Shown: positions 8,213 through 16,588, counted from the first letter of the stretch. The stretch: 34,334 nt of DNA from Gammaproteobacteria bacterium (GCA_003229115.1 QIHT01000075.1:1-34334); one strand, 5' to 3'. A program made the numbers and translations. The notes: generated by a model not told the origin, from the sequence alone.

Positions 8213-8632
8213 ATGGCTAAAATCCATAACAATTCGACGTTCAAATATCTACTGGTTCTGTGCCTCAGCTTCACGCTGTTACTGTCACAGGCCGATAGAT
8301 TACATATGCATCTTGTGCATGATGATCATTCCGTGTCATCAGGACATATCATTGGCGTACACCCGGAATCAACATTGCATGATTTTGACCTGACGAATCA
8401 CCATGGCGAACATCAGGATAATCATTCTGCTGTTGCGATTGATATAAGCATTGACCAACTAGCGAAGAAAGCAAATTTACTCGACCTGCTGGCCATTGCT
8501 CTACTTTTCATCGTGCTCTTTCTGATTACCCCTCGCCTGAGACGTGTGAGCAAACAGAAACTTTGCAAAGTTCCCGTTAGCTCCTGTTATTACTTACTCC
8601 AGCCACCGCTACGCGCACCACCTGTAAAATAA
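8213..8632 (+). CDS. Small His-rich membrane protein, CzcI-like
   Basis: This 139-residue protein has an N-terminal hydrophobic segment or signal (residues 11-27), then a histidine-rich periplasmic stretch with HMHLVHDDH and HHGEHQDNH. A second membrane helix (about residues 88-107, LLDLLAIALLFIVLFLI) and a short basic tail ending PPLRAPPVK follow. Small proteins of this size and layout are often found upstream of czcCBA operons and are annotated CzcI or as related metal-resistance proteins. The His motifs and the position support a role in sensing or delivering metal to the efflux pump. No strong ribosome binding site precedes the ATG, so the exact start is uncertain. A short palindrome, TATCTAGATA (8186-8195), lies upstream. 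Confidence 0.6.
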   Translation: MAKIHNNSTFKYLLVLCLSFTLLLSQADRLHMHLVHDDHSVSSGHIIGVHPESTLHDFDLTNHHGEHQDNHSAVAIDISIDQLAKKANLLDLLAIALLFIVLFLITPRLRRVSKQKLCKVPVSSCYYLLQPPLRAPPVK

Positions 8633-8809
8633 ATCCGGGCTTCTCGCCCCGAATACAATCATACCGTAATAGATTGTCTGCCATAAATCTGCATGGGTTT
8701 ATGCATTGCACATCATTATTAAAATATTGTAATTAAAACTCAGTCAAATTGCGACAAATCGTTGCTGTGTATTTACTGATTTTGAAACCACACAGGAGAT
8801 AACGCTCTG

Positions 8810-10099
8810 ATGTTATCCAAATTTAGAAATCATTGTTTCGGCTATATACTGCTATTTTTCAGTAGCGTGTTATCAGCAGAAACGAGCCCAAATTATGACC
8901 CGTCGAATACCCGTTCGCAGAACATAAATTTACCGCAGGCTATAAGCAAAACATTTACGCATAACCCGGCATTAAAAGCTTTTAGCTATGAAGTTAAAGC
9001 GCAACAAGGTCGCGAACTCCAGGCGGGGATGTCTGCCAGTCCTGAATTTAATATTGCTGTTGAAGATGCCCTGGGATCAGGTGCTTTTAAAAGTGCAGAT
9101 AGCGCGCAGTTCACCTTGAATATTGGCTGGGTACTGGAAGGTGAAATTCGCCAGAGTTATATTGATGAAGCACGAGCAGGTGCCTTATCACTTTCGACTG
9201 AGACAAACATCAAACGACTAGATGCGGCCGCTGAAACCGCGCGCCTGTATCTTATCTGCCTGGCACAACAGGCTCGCCTGATCAATGCGGATAAAACCTG
9301 GAAACTCGCCAATGAAACCGTGATTGCGGTCAATAAGCGAGTGACGGCAGGTAAAACACCTGACGCAGAACTGGAAAGAGCCAGAGCAGAGCTAGCGAGA
9401 AGAAATCTTGATCGTGAAAAAATTACCTACCAGCTGAGTTCGGCGATTCGTTTATTAGCCGCGCAATGGGGTGAAACTGATCCTGAATTTACAAAAGTTG
9501 AGGGTGATATTTTTAATACACCTCAAGCCCTGTCTTTTGAAACCCTTAAAAACCGTCTCGAACAGAGTCCCGATTTTCTTCGTCTGATGTCGGACAAACG
9601 CCTGAAAAAGACCCGCTTAAAACTGGCACAGTCTCAAAGCAATCCGGAATGGAAAGTGAATCTTGGCGTACGCCATTTTGAACGGACGAATGATCAGGCG
9701 CTGGTCGCGGACATTAGCATACCCTTTGGCGAACGCAGTCGAAATAGTGGGCGTATTCGCACGGCACAGGAAAATTTATCGCAAACGCAAGCTCTACAGG
9801 ATGAACTAAGGGTACGTATCGAAACCACGCTGTTTATTTTATCTCAGGAACTGCAGCACAGCCTGCATCGGGTTGAAACCTATCGCGAGAAAATTATTCC
9901 CCGACTTGAAACCGCATTAAGTCAAACCCGCCGAGCCTATGATTTAGGTCGCTACAGTTATCTCGAATGGCGTAGCGTGCAGGCGGAATTACTCAATGCA
10001 CGCACCTCGTTAATTGAAGACAGTATCGCGGCACATTTAAAAGTGATTGAAATTGAACGTTTAACCGGCGTATCTATGATTAAACCGGCAGGTAAATAA
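8810..10099 (+). CDS. czcC: CzcC-type outer-membrane efflux protein (TolC family)
   Basis: This 429-residue protein has a signal peptide (about residues 1-23) and the two-fold TolC-like pattern of long helices: LPQAISKTFTHNPALKAF near the N-terminus, an alpha-hairpin around LAAQWGETDPEF, and the second repeat from LEQSPDFLRL through RRAYDLGRYSYLEWRSVQ. CzcC forms the outer-membrane channel for the CzcA pump. An ACAGGAGAT site precedes the ATG at 8810. The czcB start lies two bases past the stop, so the genes are translationally close and in one operon. Confidence 0.88.
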   Translation: MLSKFRNHCFGYILLFFSSVLSAETSPNYDPSNTRSQNINLPQAISKTFTHNPALKAFSYEVKAQQGRELQAGMSASPEFNIAVEDALGSGAFKSADSAQFTLNIGWVLEGEIRQSYIDEARAGALSLSTETNIKRLDAAAETARLYLICLAQQARLINADKTWKLANETVIAVNKRVTAGKTPDAELERARAELARRNLDREKITYQLSSAIRLLAAQWGETDPEFTKVEGDIFNTPQALSFETLKNRLEQSPDFLRLMSDKRLKKTRLKLAQSQSNPEWKVNLGVRHFERTNDQALVADISIPFGERSRNSGRIRTAQENLSQTQALQDELRVRIETTLFILSQELQHSLHRVETYREKIIPRLETALSQTRRAYDLGRYSYLEWRSVQAELLNARTSLIEDSIAAHLKVIEIERLTGVSMIKPAGK

Positions 10100-10101
10100 T
10101 T

Positions 10102-11367
10102 ATGAAAAACACGATGAAACTATTTAACACGAAGTTGCTATTTATAAGTCTGCTGATCATTTGTTCAGGCTTGCTACTAAGCGCATGTGGAAATTCAGAA
10201 GACGAACATCACAACGCAACCCATAATGCCCATCACGCCCCCATTGAAAAAGGTTCACACGGTGGTCGTTTACTAAGCCGTGATGATTTCACTATCGAAT
10301 TATCTATTTTTGAAACCGGTGCGCTCCCTAAATTTCGTGCCTGGGCCAGTTATGAAGGCAAACCATTAAAACCATCAGATGTCGAACTTAAAATTACTCT
10401 GTCGCGTCTGGGCGGAAAAGTGGATGAAATAAACTTTAAACCTCACAACGATGCAATGCGGGGTGATAGCGTTATTTATGAACCTCATTCATTTATTGTG
10501 AATATTGCTGCAAAACATAACGACATTAAATATAACTGGCAATACGACAACATTGAAGGCCGTACAAAAATTGAATCAGCCGTCGCTAAAGCACTGGAAA
10601 TCAGCACAGACACTGCCGGGCCAGTTGTGTTACAACAAACCGTTAATGTGTTTGGAAAAATCACCGCCAATACTGAACGCATGAGTCAGGTGAGTGCACG
10701 TTTTTCAGGAGTAGTTAAATCCATTTCTGTATCGATAGGTGACACGGTTCGCAAGGGCCAGACATTGGCCAGCGTAGAAAGCAACGAAAGCCTTAAACTG
10801 TACACTATCAAAGCCCCCATCAGTGGCACTATTACCCAGCGCAATGCCAATATCGGCGAACAGGTAAACGCACAAACTCTGTTTATCATTGCTGACACTT
10901 CAAATGTATGGGTGGATTTATCTATATTCCCGGCAGATCAACAACGCGTCAAACCAGGTGTGCCCGTCAGTTTTTCACTGGTAAATCAGGCTAAATCTTT
11001 TGCAGGAAAAATTACTCTGATCAATGTACTGGCAGAAGCAAACCAGTCGGTTATTGCACGCGCGGTTATTGATAACAAAAACGGCCAGCTTTTACCCGGC
11101 AGTTTTGTGAAGGCAAAAATCAAAGTCGATGAAGTTGCCGTCCCTCTGGCGGTAAAACGTTCGGGCTTGCAGGCCTATAGAGATTTTGCCGTGGTTTATG
11201 AACAAATTGGTGATGAGTATGAAGTGCGCATGCTGGAACTGGGTCGGCAGGATGATGAATGGGTGGAAGTGTTAGGTGGCCTGCAAGCAGGTGCCACTTA
11301 CGTTGTTGAAAACAGCTATGTGATTAAAGCCGATATTGAAAAATCCGGCGCCACGCATGACCATTAA
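10102..11367 (+). CDS. czcB: CzcB-type periplasmic adaptor (membrane fusion) lipoprotein
   Basis: This 421-residue adaptor begins with a lipoprotein signal whose lipobox LLSAC places the acylated Cys at residue 29. A histidine-rich segment follows (HHNATHNAHHAP), likely to bind metal. The next section, PIEKGSHGGRLL through the WQYDNIEG stretch, is the CzcB-type N-terminal beta domain. Then come the lipoyl/barrel-sandwich halves (FSGVVKSISVSIGDTVRKGQ and IKAPISGTITQRNANIGEQV) and the beta-barrel domain with PADQQRVKPGVPVSFSL. It links CzcA to CzcC. A second ATG at 10114 is possible. The czcA gene follows 35 bases downstream. Confidence 0.9.
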   Translation: MKNTMKLFNTKLLFISLLIICSGLLLSACGNSEDEHHNATHNAHHAPIEKGSHGGRLLSRDDFTIELSIFETGALPKFRAWASYEGKPLKPSDVELKITLSRLGGKVDEINFKPHNDAMRGDSVIYEPHSFIVNIAAKHNDIKYNWQYDNIEGRTKIESAVAKALEISTDTAGPVVLQQTVNVFGKITANTERMSQVSARFSGVVKSISVSIGDTVRKGQTLASVESNESLKLYTIKAPISGTITQRNANIGEQVNAQTLFIIADTSNVWVDLSIFPADQQRVKPGVPVSFSLVNQAKSFAGKITLINVLAEANQSVIARAVIDNKNGQLLPGSFVKAKIKVDEVAVPLAVKRSGLQAYRDFAVVYEQIGDEYEVRMLELGRQDDEWVEVLGGLQAGATYVVENSYVIKADIEKSGATHDH

Positions 11368-11402
11368 TTCAGCAGCCATTCATTCAGCTATGGAAAATTA
11401 TT

Positions 11403-14400
11403 ATGCTTGAAAAAATTATACAACTCTCCCTTTCTCGACGAGTGCTGGTGATTGTGCTGGTACTAATGATAATGGGTCTGGGTGCATGGAAATTCACCCA
11501 GCTGCCGATTGATGCGGTGCCAGACATTACCAATATTCAGGTGGTGATTAACACCGAAGCCCCTGGTTACACTCCACTTGAAACCGAACAACGAGTGAGT
11601 TTTCCGATAGAAACCGCCATGGCCGGTTTACCCAAATTATCCTACACCCGCTCTATTTCACGTTATGGCCTGTCTCAGGTCACCATTGTGTTTGTCGAAG
11701 GCACGGATATTTATTTTGCACGTCAGTTAGTCGGCGAACGCTTAAGTACTGCGAAAAGCAATATACCGAAAGACTTAGAACCAACCATGGGCCCCATCGC
11801 AACCGGTTTAGGTGAGATTTTTATGTTCACCGTGGATGCAGAACCCGGCGTTAAAAATGCCGATGGCAGTTTAGTCACGCCCACTGATTTACGTTCGGTG
11901 CATGACTGGATTATTCGTCCTCAATTAATGCGTGTGCCCGGCGTGGTGGAAGTGAACCCGATTGGCGGTTACAAAAAACAAATACTGGTTGCGCCCGAGC
12001 CCGCCAAACTCCTGTCCTATGGCATTAACTACAGCGATGTGGTGAATGCAGTAGAACAAAACAATGATAATCGTGGTGTTGGTTTTATTGAACACAACGG
12101 CGCACAGTGGTTAATGCGCGTACCCGGTCAGGCCAGTAATTTACAGGATCTTGAAAATATTATTATTCAACAACAGCAAGGCTTGCCCATTCGTATAAAA
12201 GACGTTGCAACGGTAAGTCTGGGTAAAGAATTAAGAACAGGCGCAGCCACTCAAAATGGTCGTGAAGTAGTGATGAGTACCGTGTTTATGTTGACCGGTG
12301 AGAACAGTCGCACGGTGGCCAATAATGTGGCAATAAAACTCGAAGAAATTAAAACCAGTTTACCCGACGGCATTACTGCCAACGCAGTTTACAATCGCAC
12401 TAGCCTGGTGGATAAAACCCTGGTCACAGTGCAAAAAAACCTGCTGGAAGGTGCCTTGCTAGTAATTGTGGTCTTGTTTCTGTTACTGGGAAACATACGC
12501 GCCGCATTATTAACCGCAGCGGTAATTCCTATTGCTATGTTAATGACCATCACCGGCATGGTGCAGACTAAAGTCAGCGCCAACTTAATGAGCCTCGGCG
12601 CACTGGATTTTGGTTTGATCATTGATGGTGCGGTAATTATTGTAGAAAACTGTTTACGCAAATTAAGTCAGGCCGGCACGAAACCACTACCTCTCAATGA
12701 ACGCTTAACACTGGTGTTCGATGCCACCCGCGAAGTGATACGCCCGGCATTGTTTGGTGTATTTATTATTACTGCCGTCTACATTCCCATTTTTGCGCTC
12801 GATGGTGTAGAAGGAAAAATGTTTCACCCTATGGCGCTAACAGTAATCATTGCCCTGATTAGTGCAATGATTTTATCCGTGACATTTGTGCCTGCCGCGA
12901 TTGCGCTTTTATTTAGCAAACCGATACAGGAAAAAGAAAACAGAATTATTAAAGCCGCACGGTCTGCCTATCAACCCATTTTAATGTTGTCACTAAGATT
13001 TCGTTGGGCGATAGTGTCAATGGCGGTGTTGTTGGTCCTGCTTTCTGCCACACTCATTCCCAAACTGGGTTCAGAATTTATGCCTAATTTAGATGAAGGT
13101 GACATTGTTATGCATGCACTGCGCATACCCGGCACCTCATTGCAGCAGGCAATACGTTTACAACAGGGCCTGGAAAATGAAATCAAAAAACTAGCGGAAG
13201 TGAAACTGGTGTTTGCAAAAATAGGCACAGCTGAAATAGCCACCGATGCTGTGCCCCCCAGTGTTGCCGATAATTTTATTATTCTTAAACCCCGTGATCA
13301 ATGGCCGGATCCTGATAAACCAAAATTGCAGGTAGTGGCAGAGCTCGAAGCACTGGTCACACCGATTCCCGGCAATCGCTATGAATTTTTACAACCGATT
13401 CAAATGCGCTTTAATGAATTAATCTCAGGCGTTCGTGCAGAACTTGCTATCAAAGTATTCGGTGATGATTTTGATCAACTAATTAGCCTCGGCTCTGAAA
13501 TTGAAAAAGCCCTTAAAAAAGTTTCAGGGGCGGCGGATGTAGCCGTAGAACAGGCCACCGGTTTACCCGTCATGACCATACAGCCAAAGCGTGAAGCCAT
13601 GGCTCGCTATGGATTGAGTATTGCTGAATTACAGAGCGTACTGGCTACCGCATTAGGTGGCAGCGTGGCCAGTCAGTTTTATGAAGGTGATCGTCGTTCT
13701 GACATTGTGGTGCGTTTGGCAGAACATTTACGTACCGACATGGTTGCCCTGTCCAGCTTACCGGTGATGCTTGCCAATGGTGATTATGTACCATTAGGAG
13801 AAGTTGCTGAGCTTAATTTAGTCACCGGCTATAACCAGATTTACCGGGAAAATAGCAAACGGCGCATAGTCGTTACCAGCAATGTACGGGGGCGCGATCT
13901 GGGATCATTTGTAAGTGCTGTACAGCAGTCGGTTACAGACAATGTTAAAATACCGGCAGGTTACTGGATTGAATACGCGGGCACTTATGAAAAACTGCAA
14001 TCCGCAACGCAACGCCTGTCGATTGTAGTGCCATTAACCCTGGCGCTGGTCATCGGTTTGCTGATTATGGCATTGGCTTCGATTAAGGATGCGGCCATTA
14101 TTTTCTCCGGCGTACCGCTGGCACTCACCGGCGGCATCGTCGCTTTGCTATTGCGCGACATTCCCTTTTCAATATCCGCCGCGGTTGGTTTTATTGCATT
14201 ATCCGGCATCGCTGTGCTCAATGGTTTAGTCATGGTGTCCTTCATTCGTGATTTACGCATGCATGGTCGAGACTTAAATGACGCGATTATTGATGGCGCG
14301 CTTACACGATTGCGCCCTGTTTTAATGACAGCCCTGGTGGCAGCCCTGGGTTTTGTTCCCATGGCACTCAATACAGGCATTGGCTCGGAAGTTCAGCGAC

Positions 14401-14531
14401 CGCTGGCAACTGTGGTCATAGGTGGCATTATCTCCTCTACCCTGCTCACACTGGTGGTCTTACCGGCCCTGTATCAGTTGGTGCATGGGCGAGAGAAGAA
14501 AGAGGCCAGAGATTTGCCGCATAATGAGTGA
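11403..14531 (+). CDS. czcA: CzcA-type heavy-metal efflux RND transporter
   Basis: The 1042-residue inner-membrane pump uses the proton gradient to export divalent cations. It has the RND layout of 12 helices and two large periplasmic loops. Helix 4 carries LDFGLIIDGAVIIVEN (about residues 401-416), matching the DFG-x3-DGA-x4-EN signature of the cobalt/zinc/cadmium (HME1) branch rather than the copper/silver branch. The start MLEKIIQLSLSRRVLVI and the motif QLPIDAVPDITNIQV are typical. Substrates are inferred from the motif. The TGA stop (14529-14531) is also the first three bases of a MITE-like repeat, so the last few residues (about KKEARDLPHNE) may have been altered by that insertion; length is still normal. 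Confidence 0.94.
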   Translation: MLEKIIQLSLSRRVLVIVLVLMIMGLGAWKFTQLPIDAVPDITNIQVVINTEAPGYTPLETEQRVSFPIETAMAGLPKLSYTRSISRYGLSQVTIVFVEGTDIYFARQLVGERLSTAKSNIPKDLEPTMGPIATGLGEIFMFTVDAEPGVKNADGSLVTPTDLRSVHDWIIRPQLMRVPGVVEVNPIGGYKKQILVAPEPAKLLSYGINYSDVVNAVEQNNDNRGVGFIEHNGAQWLMRVPGQASNLQDLENIIIQQQQGLPIRIKDVATVSLGKELRTGAATQNGREVVMSTVFMLTGENSRTVANNVAIKLEEIKTSLPDGITANAVYNRTSLVDKTLVTVQKNLLEGALLVIVVLFLLLGNIRAALLTAAVIPIAMLMTITGMVQTKVSANLMSLGALDFGLIIDGAVIIVENCLRKLSQAGTKPLPLNERLTLVFDATREVIRPALFGVFIITAVYIPIFALDGVEGKMFHPMALTVIIALISAMILSVTFVPAAIALLFSKPIQEKENRIIKAARSAYQPILMLSLRFRWAIVSMAVLLVLLSATLIPKLGSEFMPNLDEGDIVMHALRIPGTSLQQAIRLQQGLENEIKKLAEVKLVFAKIGTAEIATDAVPPSVADNFIILKPRDQWPDPDKPKLQVVAELEALVTPIPGNRYEFLQPIQMRFNELISGVRAELAIKVFGDDFDQLISLGSEIEKALKKVSGAADVAVEQATGLPVMTIQPKREAMARYGLSIAELQSVLATALGGSVASQFYEGDRRSDIVVRLAEHLRTDMVALSSLPVMLANGDYVPLGEVAELNLVTGYNQIYRENSKRRIVVTSNVRGRDLGSFVSAVQQSVTDNVKIPAGYWIEYAGTYEKLQSATQRLSIVVPLTLALVIGLLIMALASIKDAAIIFSGVPLALTGGIVALLLRDIPFSISAAVGFIALSGIAVLNGLVMVSFIRDLRMHGRDLNDAIIDGALTRLRPVLMTALVAALGFVPMALNTGIGSEVQRPLATVVIGGIISSTLLTLVVLPALYQLVHGREKKEARDLPHNE

Positions 14532-14726
14532 CCGCTTACGACCCTTGATGGACTGTCAAAAACTTTAAAAGCTATTCACCACAGAGGCACAGAGAGCACA
14601 GAGGTTTTTATTGTTAGCTACGCCGTAGGCGTCGCTAACAATAAAAAGGCTTTCTCTGTGCCTCTGTGGTGAAAGTTTTTTGGCATTGTTTTTGAACTGA
14701 CAAAAATGGCCGATAACGGGCGGTCA
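14529..14726. repeat. MITE-like element with TGACCGC ends and nested palindromes
   Basis: The termini TGACCGC (14529-14535) and GCGGTCA (14720-14726) are inverted. Further in, TTCACCACAGAGGCACAGAG (14575-14594) pairs perfectly with its complement at 14654-14673. The core (14605-14647) is a third hairpin, TATTGTTAGC...GCTAACAATA around ACGCCGTAGGCGT. It contains no open reading frame. Its left end supplies the stop codon of czcA. Confidence 0.8.
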
Positions 14727-14759
14727 AAACAACACCAACTCGACTGCTCAGACAAGCCC

Positions 14760-14841
14760 GTAGGTTGGGGTGAGGCACGAACCCCAACATATACTAATTT
14801 GAACGCTAAAATGTTGGGGTTCCTTCGTCACCCCAACCTAC
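14760..14841. repeat. GTAGGTTGGGG inverted repeat
   Basis: Imperfect 31-base arms at 14760-14790 (GTAGGTTGGGGTGAGGC...) and 14811-14841 (...CACCCCAACCTAC) enclose a 20-base centre. The arms match those of the palindrome at 34201-34304 beyond ispG. It lies between two copies of the CACAGAG element, apparently inserted at their junction. Confidence 0.88.
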
Positions 14842-14844
14842 TAA

Positions 14845-15050
14845 CTGTCAAAAGCTTTAAAAGCTATTTACCACAGAGGCACAGAGGACACAGAGAAAAA
14901 CTTTTTATTGTTAGCAACGCCGTAGGCGTCGCTAACAAAATAAACCTCTGTGTTCTCTGTGCCTCTGTGGTGAAAGTTTTTGACTTTATTTTTGAGTTGA
15001 CAAAAATGGTCAATAACGAACTATCAAAACAACACCAACTCGACTGTTCA
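14845..15050. repeat. Second tandem copy of the CACAGAG element
   Basis: This is a direct, diverged duplicate of 14552-14752: CTGTCAAAAGCTTTAAAAGC, arms CCACAGAGGCACAGAGG (from 14871, complement ending 14970), the same TTGTTAGC...GCCGTAGGCG core hairpin, and the same tail (CAAAACAACACCAACTCGAC). No gene lies between the end of czcA and SGP2; this stretch is repeats throughout. Confidence 0.85.
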
Positions 15051-15122
15051 GCCAGGCTATAGTCACCATCATAAAAATCACGACGTTCTAACTAGTTGTA
15101 TTTATTAACAATAGTTACAAAC

Positions 15123-15140
15123 CTTAAATTTAACTTAAAT
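15123..15140 (+). promoter_or_regulatory. Direct repeat CTTAAAT-N4-CTTAAAT upstream of the SGP2 promoter
   Basis: CTTAAAT units at 15123-15129 and 15134-15140 have the same 11-base spacing and the same distance to the -35 as before SGP1. Because the SGP1 and SGP2 blocks are recent duplicates, this conservation alone is weak support. Confidence 0.4.
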
Positions 15141-15145
15141 AATGA

Positions 15146-15175
15146 TTGACTTATATTAGAATTTTATAATATAAT
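15146..15175 (+). promoter_or_regulatory. Sigma70-type promoter of SGP2
   Basis: TTGACT (15146-15151) and TATAAT (15170-15175) lie 18 bases apart, with the whole box nearly identical to the SGP1 promoter. Confidence 0.75.
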
Positions 15176-15183
15176 TCTACTCG

Positions 15184-15222
15184 TTGGTCGTACAGGCCAG
15201 GCGCATGAAATTAAATTTGCTG
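15184..15222 (+). promoter_or_regulatory. SGP leader element (SGP2 copy)
   Basis: Stem TTGGTC/GGCCAG (15184-15189 and 15195-15200), loop GTACA, GCGCATGA (15201-15208) and TTTGCTG (15216-15222). The outer pair becomes a T-G wobble compared with SGP1. Confidence 0.65.
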
Positions 15223-15253
15223 TTAAATGAACAAAACTTATAGGAAAAACATT

Positions 15254-15619
15254 ATGAAAACATTATCAATTATTGCTGCTGCTGCAGTACTTGCTGCTTC
15301 TACCTCTGCTAATGCCTGGGGTCCTTTTAACGACAACGGTTCTAACAACTGGAACAACAACGGTTACGGTTCACAGAATGGTTACGGCAACGGTGCTGGT
15401 GATGGCGCTGTAGACGGCGACTTCGACACAAGCTTCTCTTTCGGTATGAAAGCTTCTGGTAAAGGTCGTGCTAACGGAAACGGCAACGGTTATGGCTACA
15501 ATGACTACCGCGGTCAAAACGGTTACAACGGTGCTAACGGTTACAACAGAGGCTACGCTCCTTACGGTTACGCTCCAGTTGCACCAGCTCCTGCTGCTCC
15601 AGTTACTGAAACCAAGTAA
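15254..15619 (+). CDS. SGP2: sulfur globule family-like secreted protein
   Basis: This 121-residue paralogue of SGP1 has the same signal peptide (residues 1-21, ANA before WGPFND), an Asn/Gly linker, the DGDFDTSFSFGMKASGKGRA core, N-G-Y-N repeats and an APYGYAPVAPAPAAP tail. It has no cysteine. ATG 15254 is chosen over 15227 because it follows AGGAAA and begins the conserved MKTL...signal peptide. Similarity to SGP1 extends from just upstream of the promoter (about 7168 and 15118) through the coding region to the terminator, showing duplication of a whole transcription unit. Confidence 0.7.
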   Translation: MKTLSIIAAAAVLAASTSANAWGPFNDNGSNNWNNNGYGSQNGYGNGAGDGAVDGDFDTSFSFGMKASGKGRANGNGNGYGYNDYRGQNGYNGANGYNRGYAPYGYAPVAPAPAAPVTETK

Positions 15620-15640
15620 GACTGTTTTAGTATCAGAAAA

Positions 15641-15688
15641 AGCCGGTCACCTCAGGGTATTATCACCCCAGGGTAGCCGGCTTTTTTT
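15641..15688 (+). terminator. Terminator between SGP2 and coiled-coil gene A
   Basis: AGCCGG...CCGGCT with additional internal pairing (CACC...GGGT and GGGT...ACCC) precedes eight Ts. The stem is longer and less perfect than at SGP1. Since coiled-coil gene A starts 37 bases later with no clear promoter, partial read-through is likely. Confidence 0.85.
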
Positions 15689-15724
15689 TCCACAGAATTT
15701 TATTTAGATATTCGGAGAAAACTC

Positions 15725-16399
15725 ATGGCCACTGCCAGTAAAAAAGAGACGGTTGAAAGCAAAATAGAAACAACCGAAGAGAGTCAACAGGAAGAAGTAC
15801 AACAAGATTCTATTTCTGATCGTAAAGTAATACTCGCACCCCTGGCCAAATATGGCGCAGTTGCTGTGGTTATTGTCGGCATCATTGTAACTACAGCCAT
15901 TATGATGAATCGGGAATTTAATGAAATCGACGCGCAGGTAGCAGCATTGGAAATTGAAATTGCACAGCAAAATCAACCAAAGCTGCAAACAGAACAGGAA
16001 GTCACTAAAACAACTGCTGAGCCAGTAGAAACACTTGCAAACAATGATGAAGCTACACCAGTAACCACATTAGCTGAAGTTATTCAGCCGGTCGCAACCG
16101 AGGCTGCTGTATCTGTATCTGCTCCTGTTTCAATTCCTGCGCAACCAGTGTCCAGAACATTAGATGCCAAAACGCGTATCGCTAAATTCCATGAGTTAAT
16201 GGCACAGCAGGATCAGAAACAGCTTGATACCTACAAGCTCAACCAGGCCAGACAAATCGAGATGCTACGTGCGCAGTTAACCAGGCAACAGGAAAGAATC
16301 GAAGCTATCGAAAAGAGAAATCAGGAATCCTACGCAATTCGTGAGGCCGCTGTAAAAAGAATGCAGCACACCCGCGAACAATCGCTGAACCGCATATAA
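15725..16399 (+). CDS. Coiled-coil protein A: membrane-anchored, periplasmic coiled coil
   Basis: I do not recognise this 224-residue protein as a named family. It has a charged Glu/Gln-rich cytoplasmic N-terminus (residues 1-35), a single membrane helix (about 40-62, AVAVVIVGIIVTTAIMM), a Thr/Val/Pro-rich linker (about 75-145), and a C-terminal helix rich in Gln, Arg and Glu (about 150-224) with heptad-like spacing, ending SLNRI. It has no cysteine. A GGAG site (15713-15716) precedes ATG 15725. Coiled-coil protein B (17969-18655) has the same layout and also ends in NRI. Position after SGP2 suggests a partner that anchors or organises the secreted protein at the inner membrane; this is inference. 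Confidence 0.75.
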   Translation: MATASKKETVESKIETTEESQQEEVQQDSISDRKVILAPLAKYGAVAVVIVGIIVTTAIMMNREFNEIDAQVAALEIEIAQQNQPKLQTEQEVTKTTAEPVETLANNDEATPVTTLAEVIQPVATEAAVSVSAPVSIPAQPVSRTLDAKTRIAKFHELMAQQDQKQLDTYKLNQARQIEMLRAQLTRQQERIEAIEKRNQESYAIREAAVKRMQHTREQSLNRI

Positions 16400-16423
16400 A
16401 GTCAGACGACTTCTGGAAACCGA

Positions 16424-16456
16424 GGCTATAGCACAGCGTGCTATAGCCTTTTTTTT
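16424..16456 (+). terminator. Terminator after coiled-coil gene A
   Basis: A perfect 11-base-pair stem, GGCTATAGCAC/GTGCTATAGCC, with a three-base loop is followed by eight Ts. Confidence 0.95.
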
Positions 16457-16508
16457 GAGCTAGATCAACCTGTCGCGTGATAATTGCACCACTTTCCTTC
16501 GAGACATA

Positions 16509-16561
16509 AAATATCTATCTAGTTGTTTTATATGGTTATTTATAGATCACCGTAGATATTT
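16509..16561. promoter_or_regulatory. Inverted repeat upstream of the SGP3 promoter
   Basis: AAATATCTA (16509-16517) and TAGATATTT (16553-16561) are perfect inverted repeats 28 bases upstream of the -35. This could be a regulator site or chance in AT-rich DNA. It differs from the direct repeats upstream of SGP1 and SGP2. Confidence 0.3.
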
Positions 16562-16588
16562 AATGTATCAAATAGATAAAAACACTAT

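Noticed and set aside
7819-15050. czc block as a transposon
   Set aside because: The flanking repeats match, but there is no transposase, integrase or target-site duplication that I can see, so only recombination between repeats is proposed.
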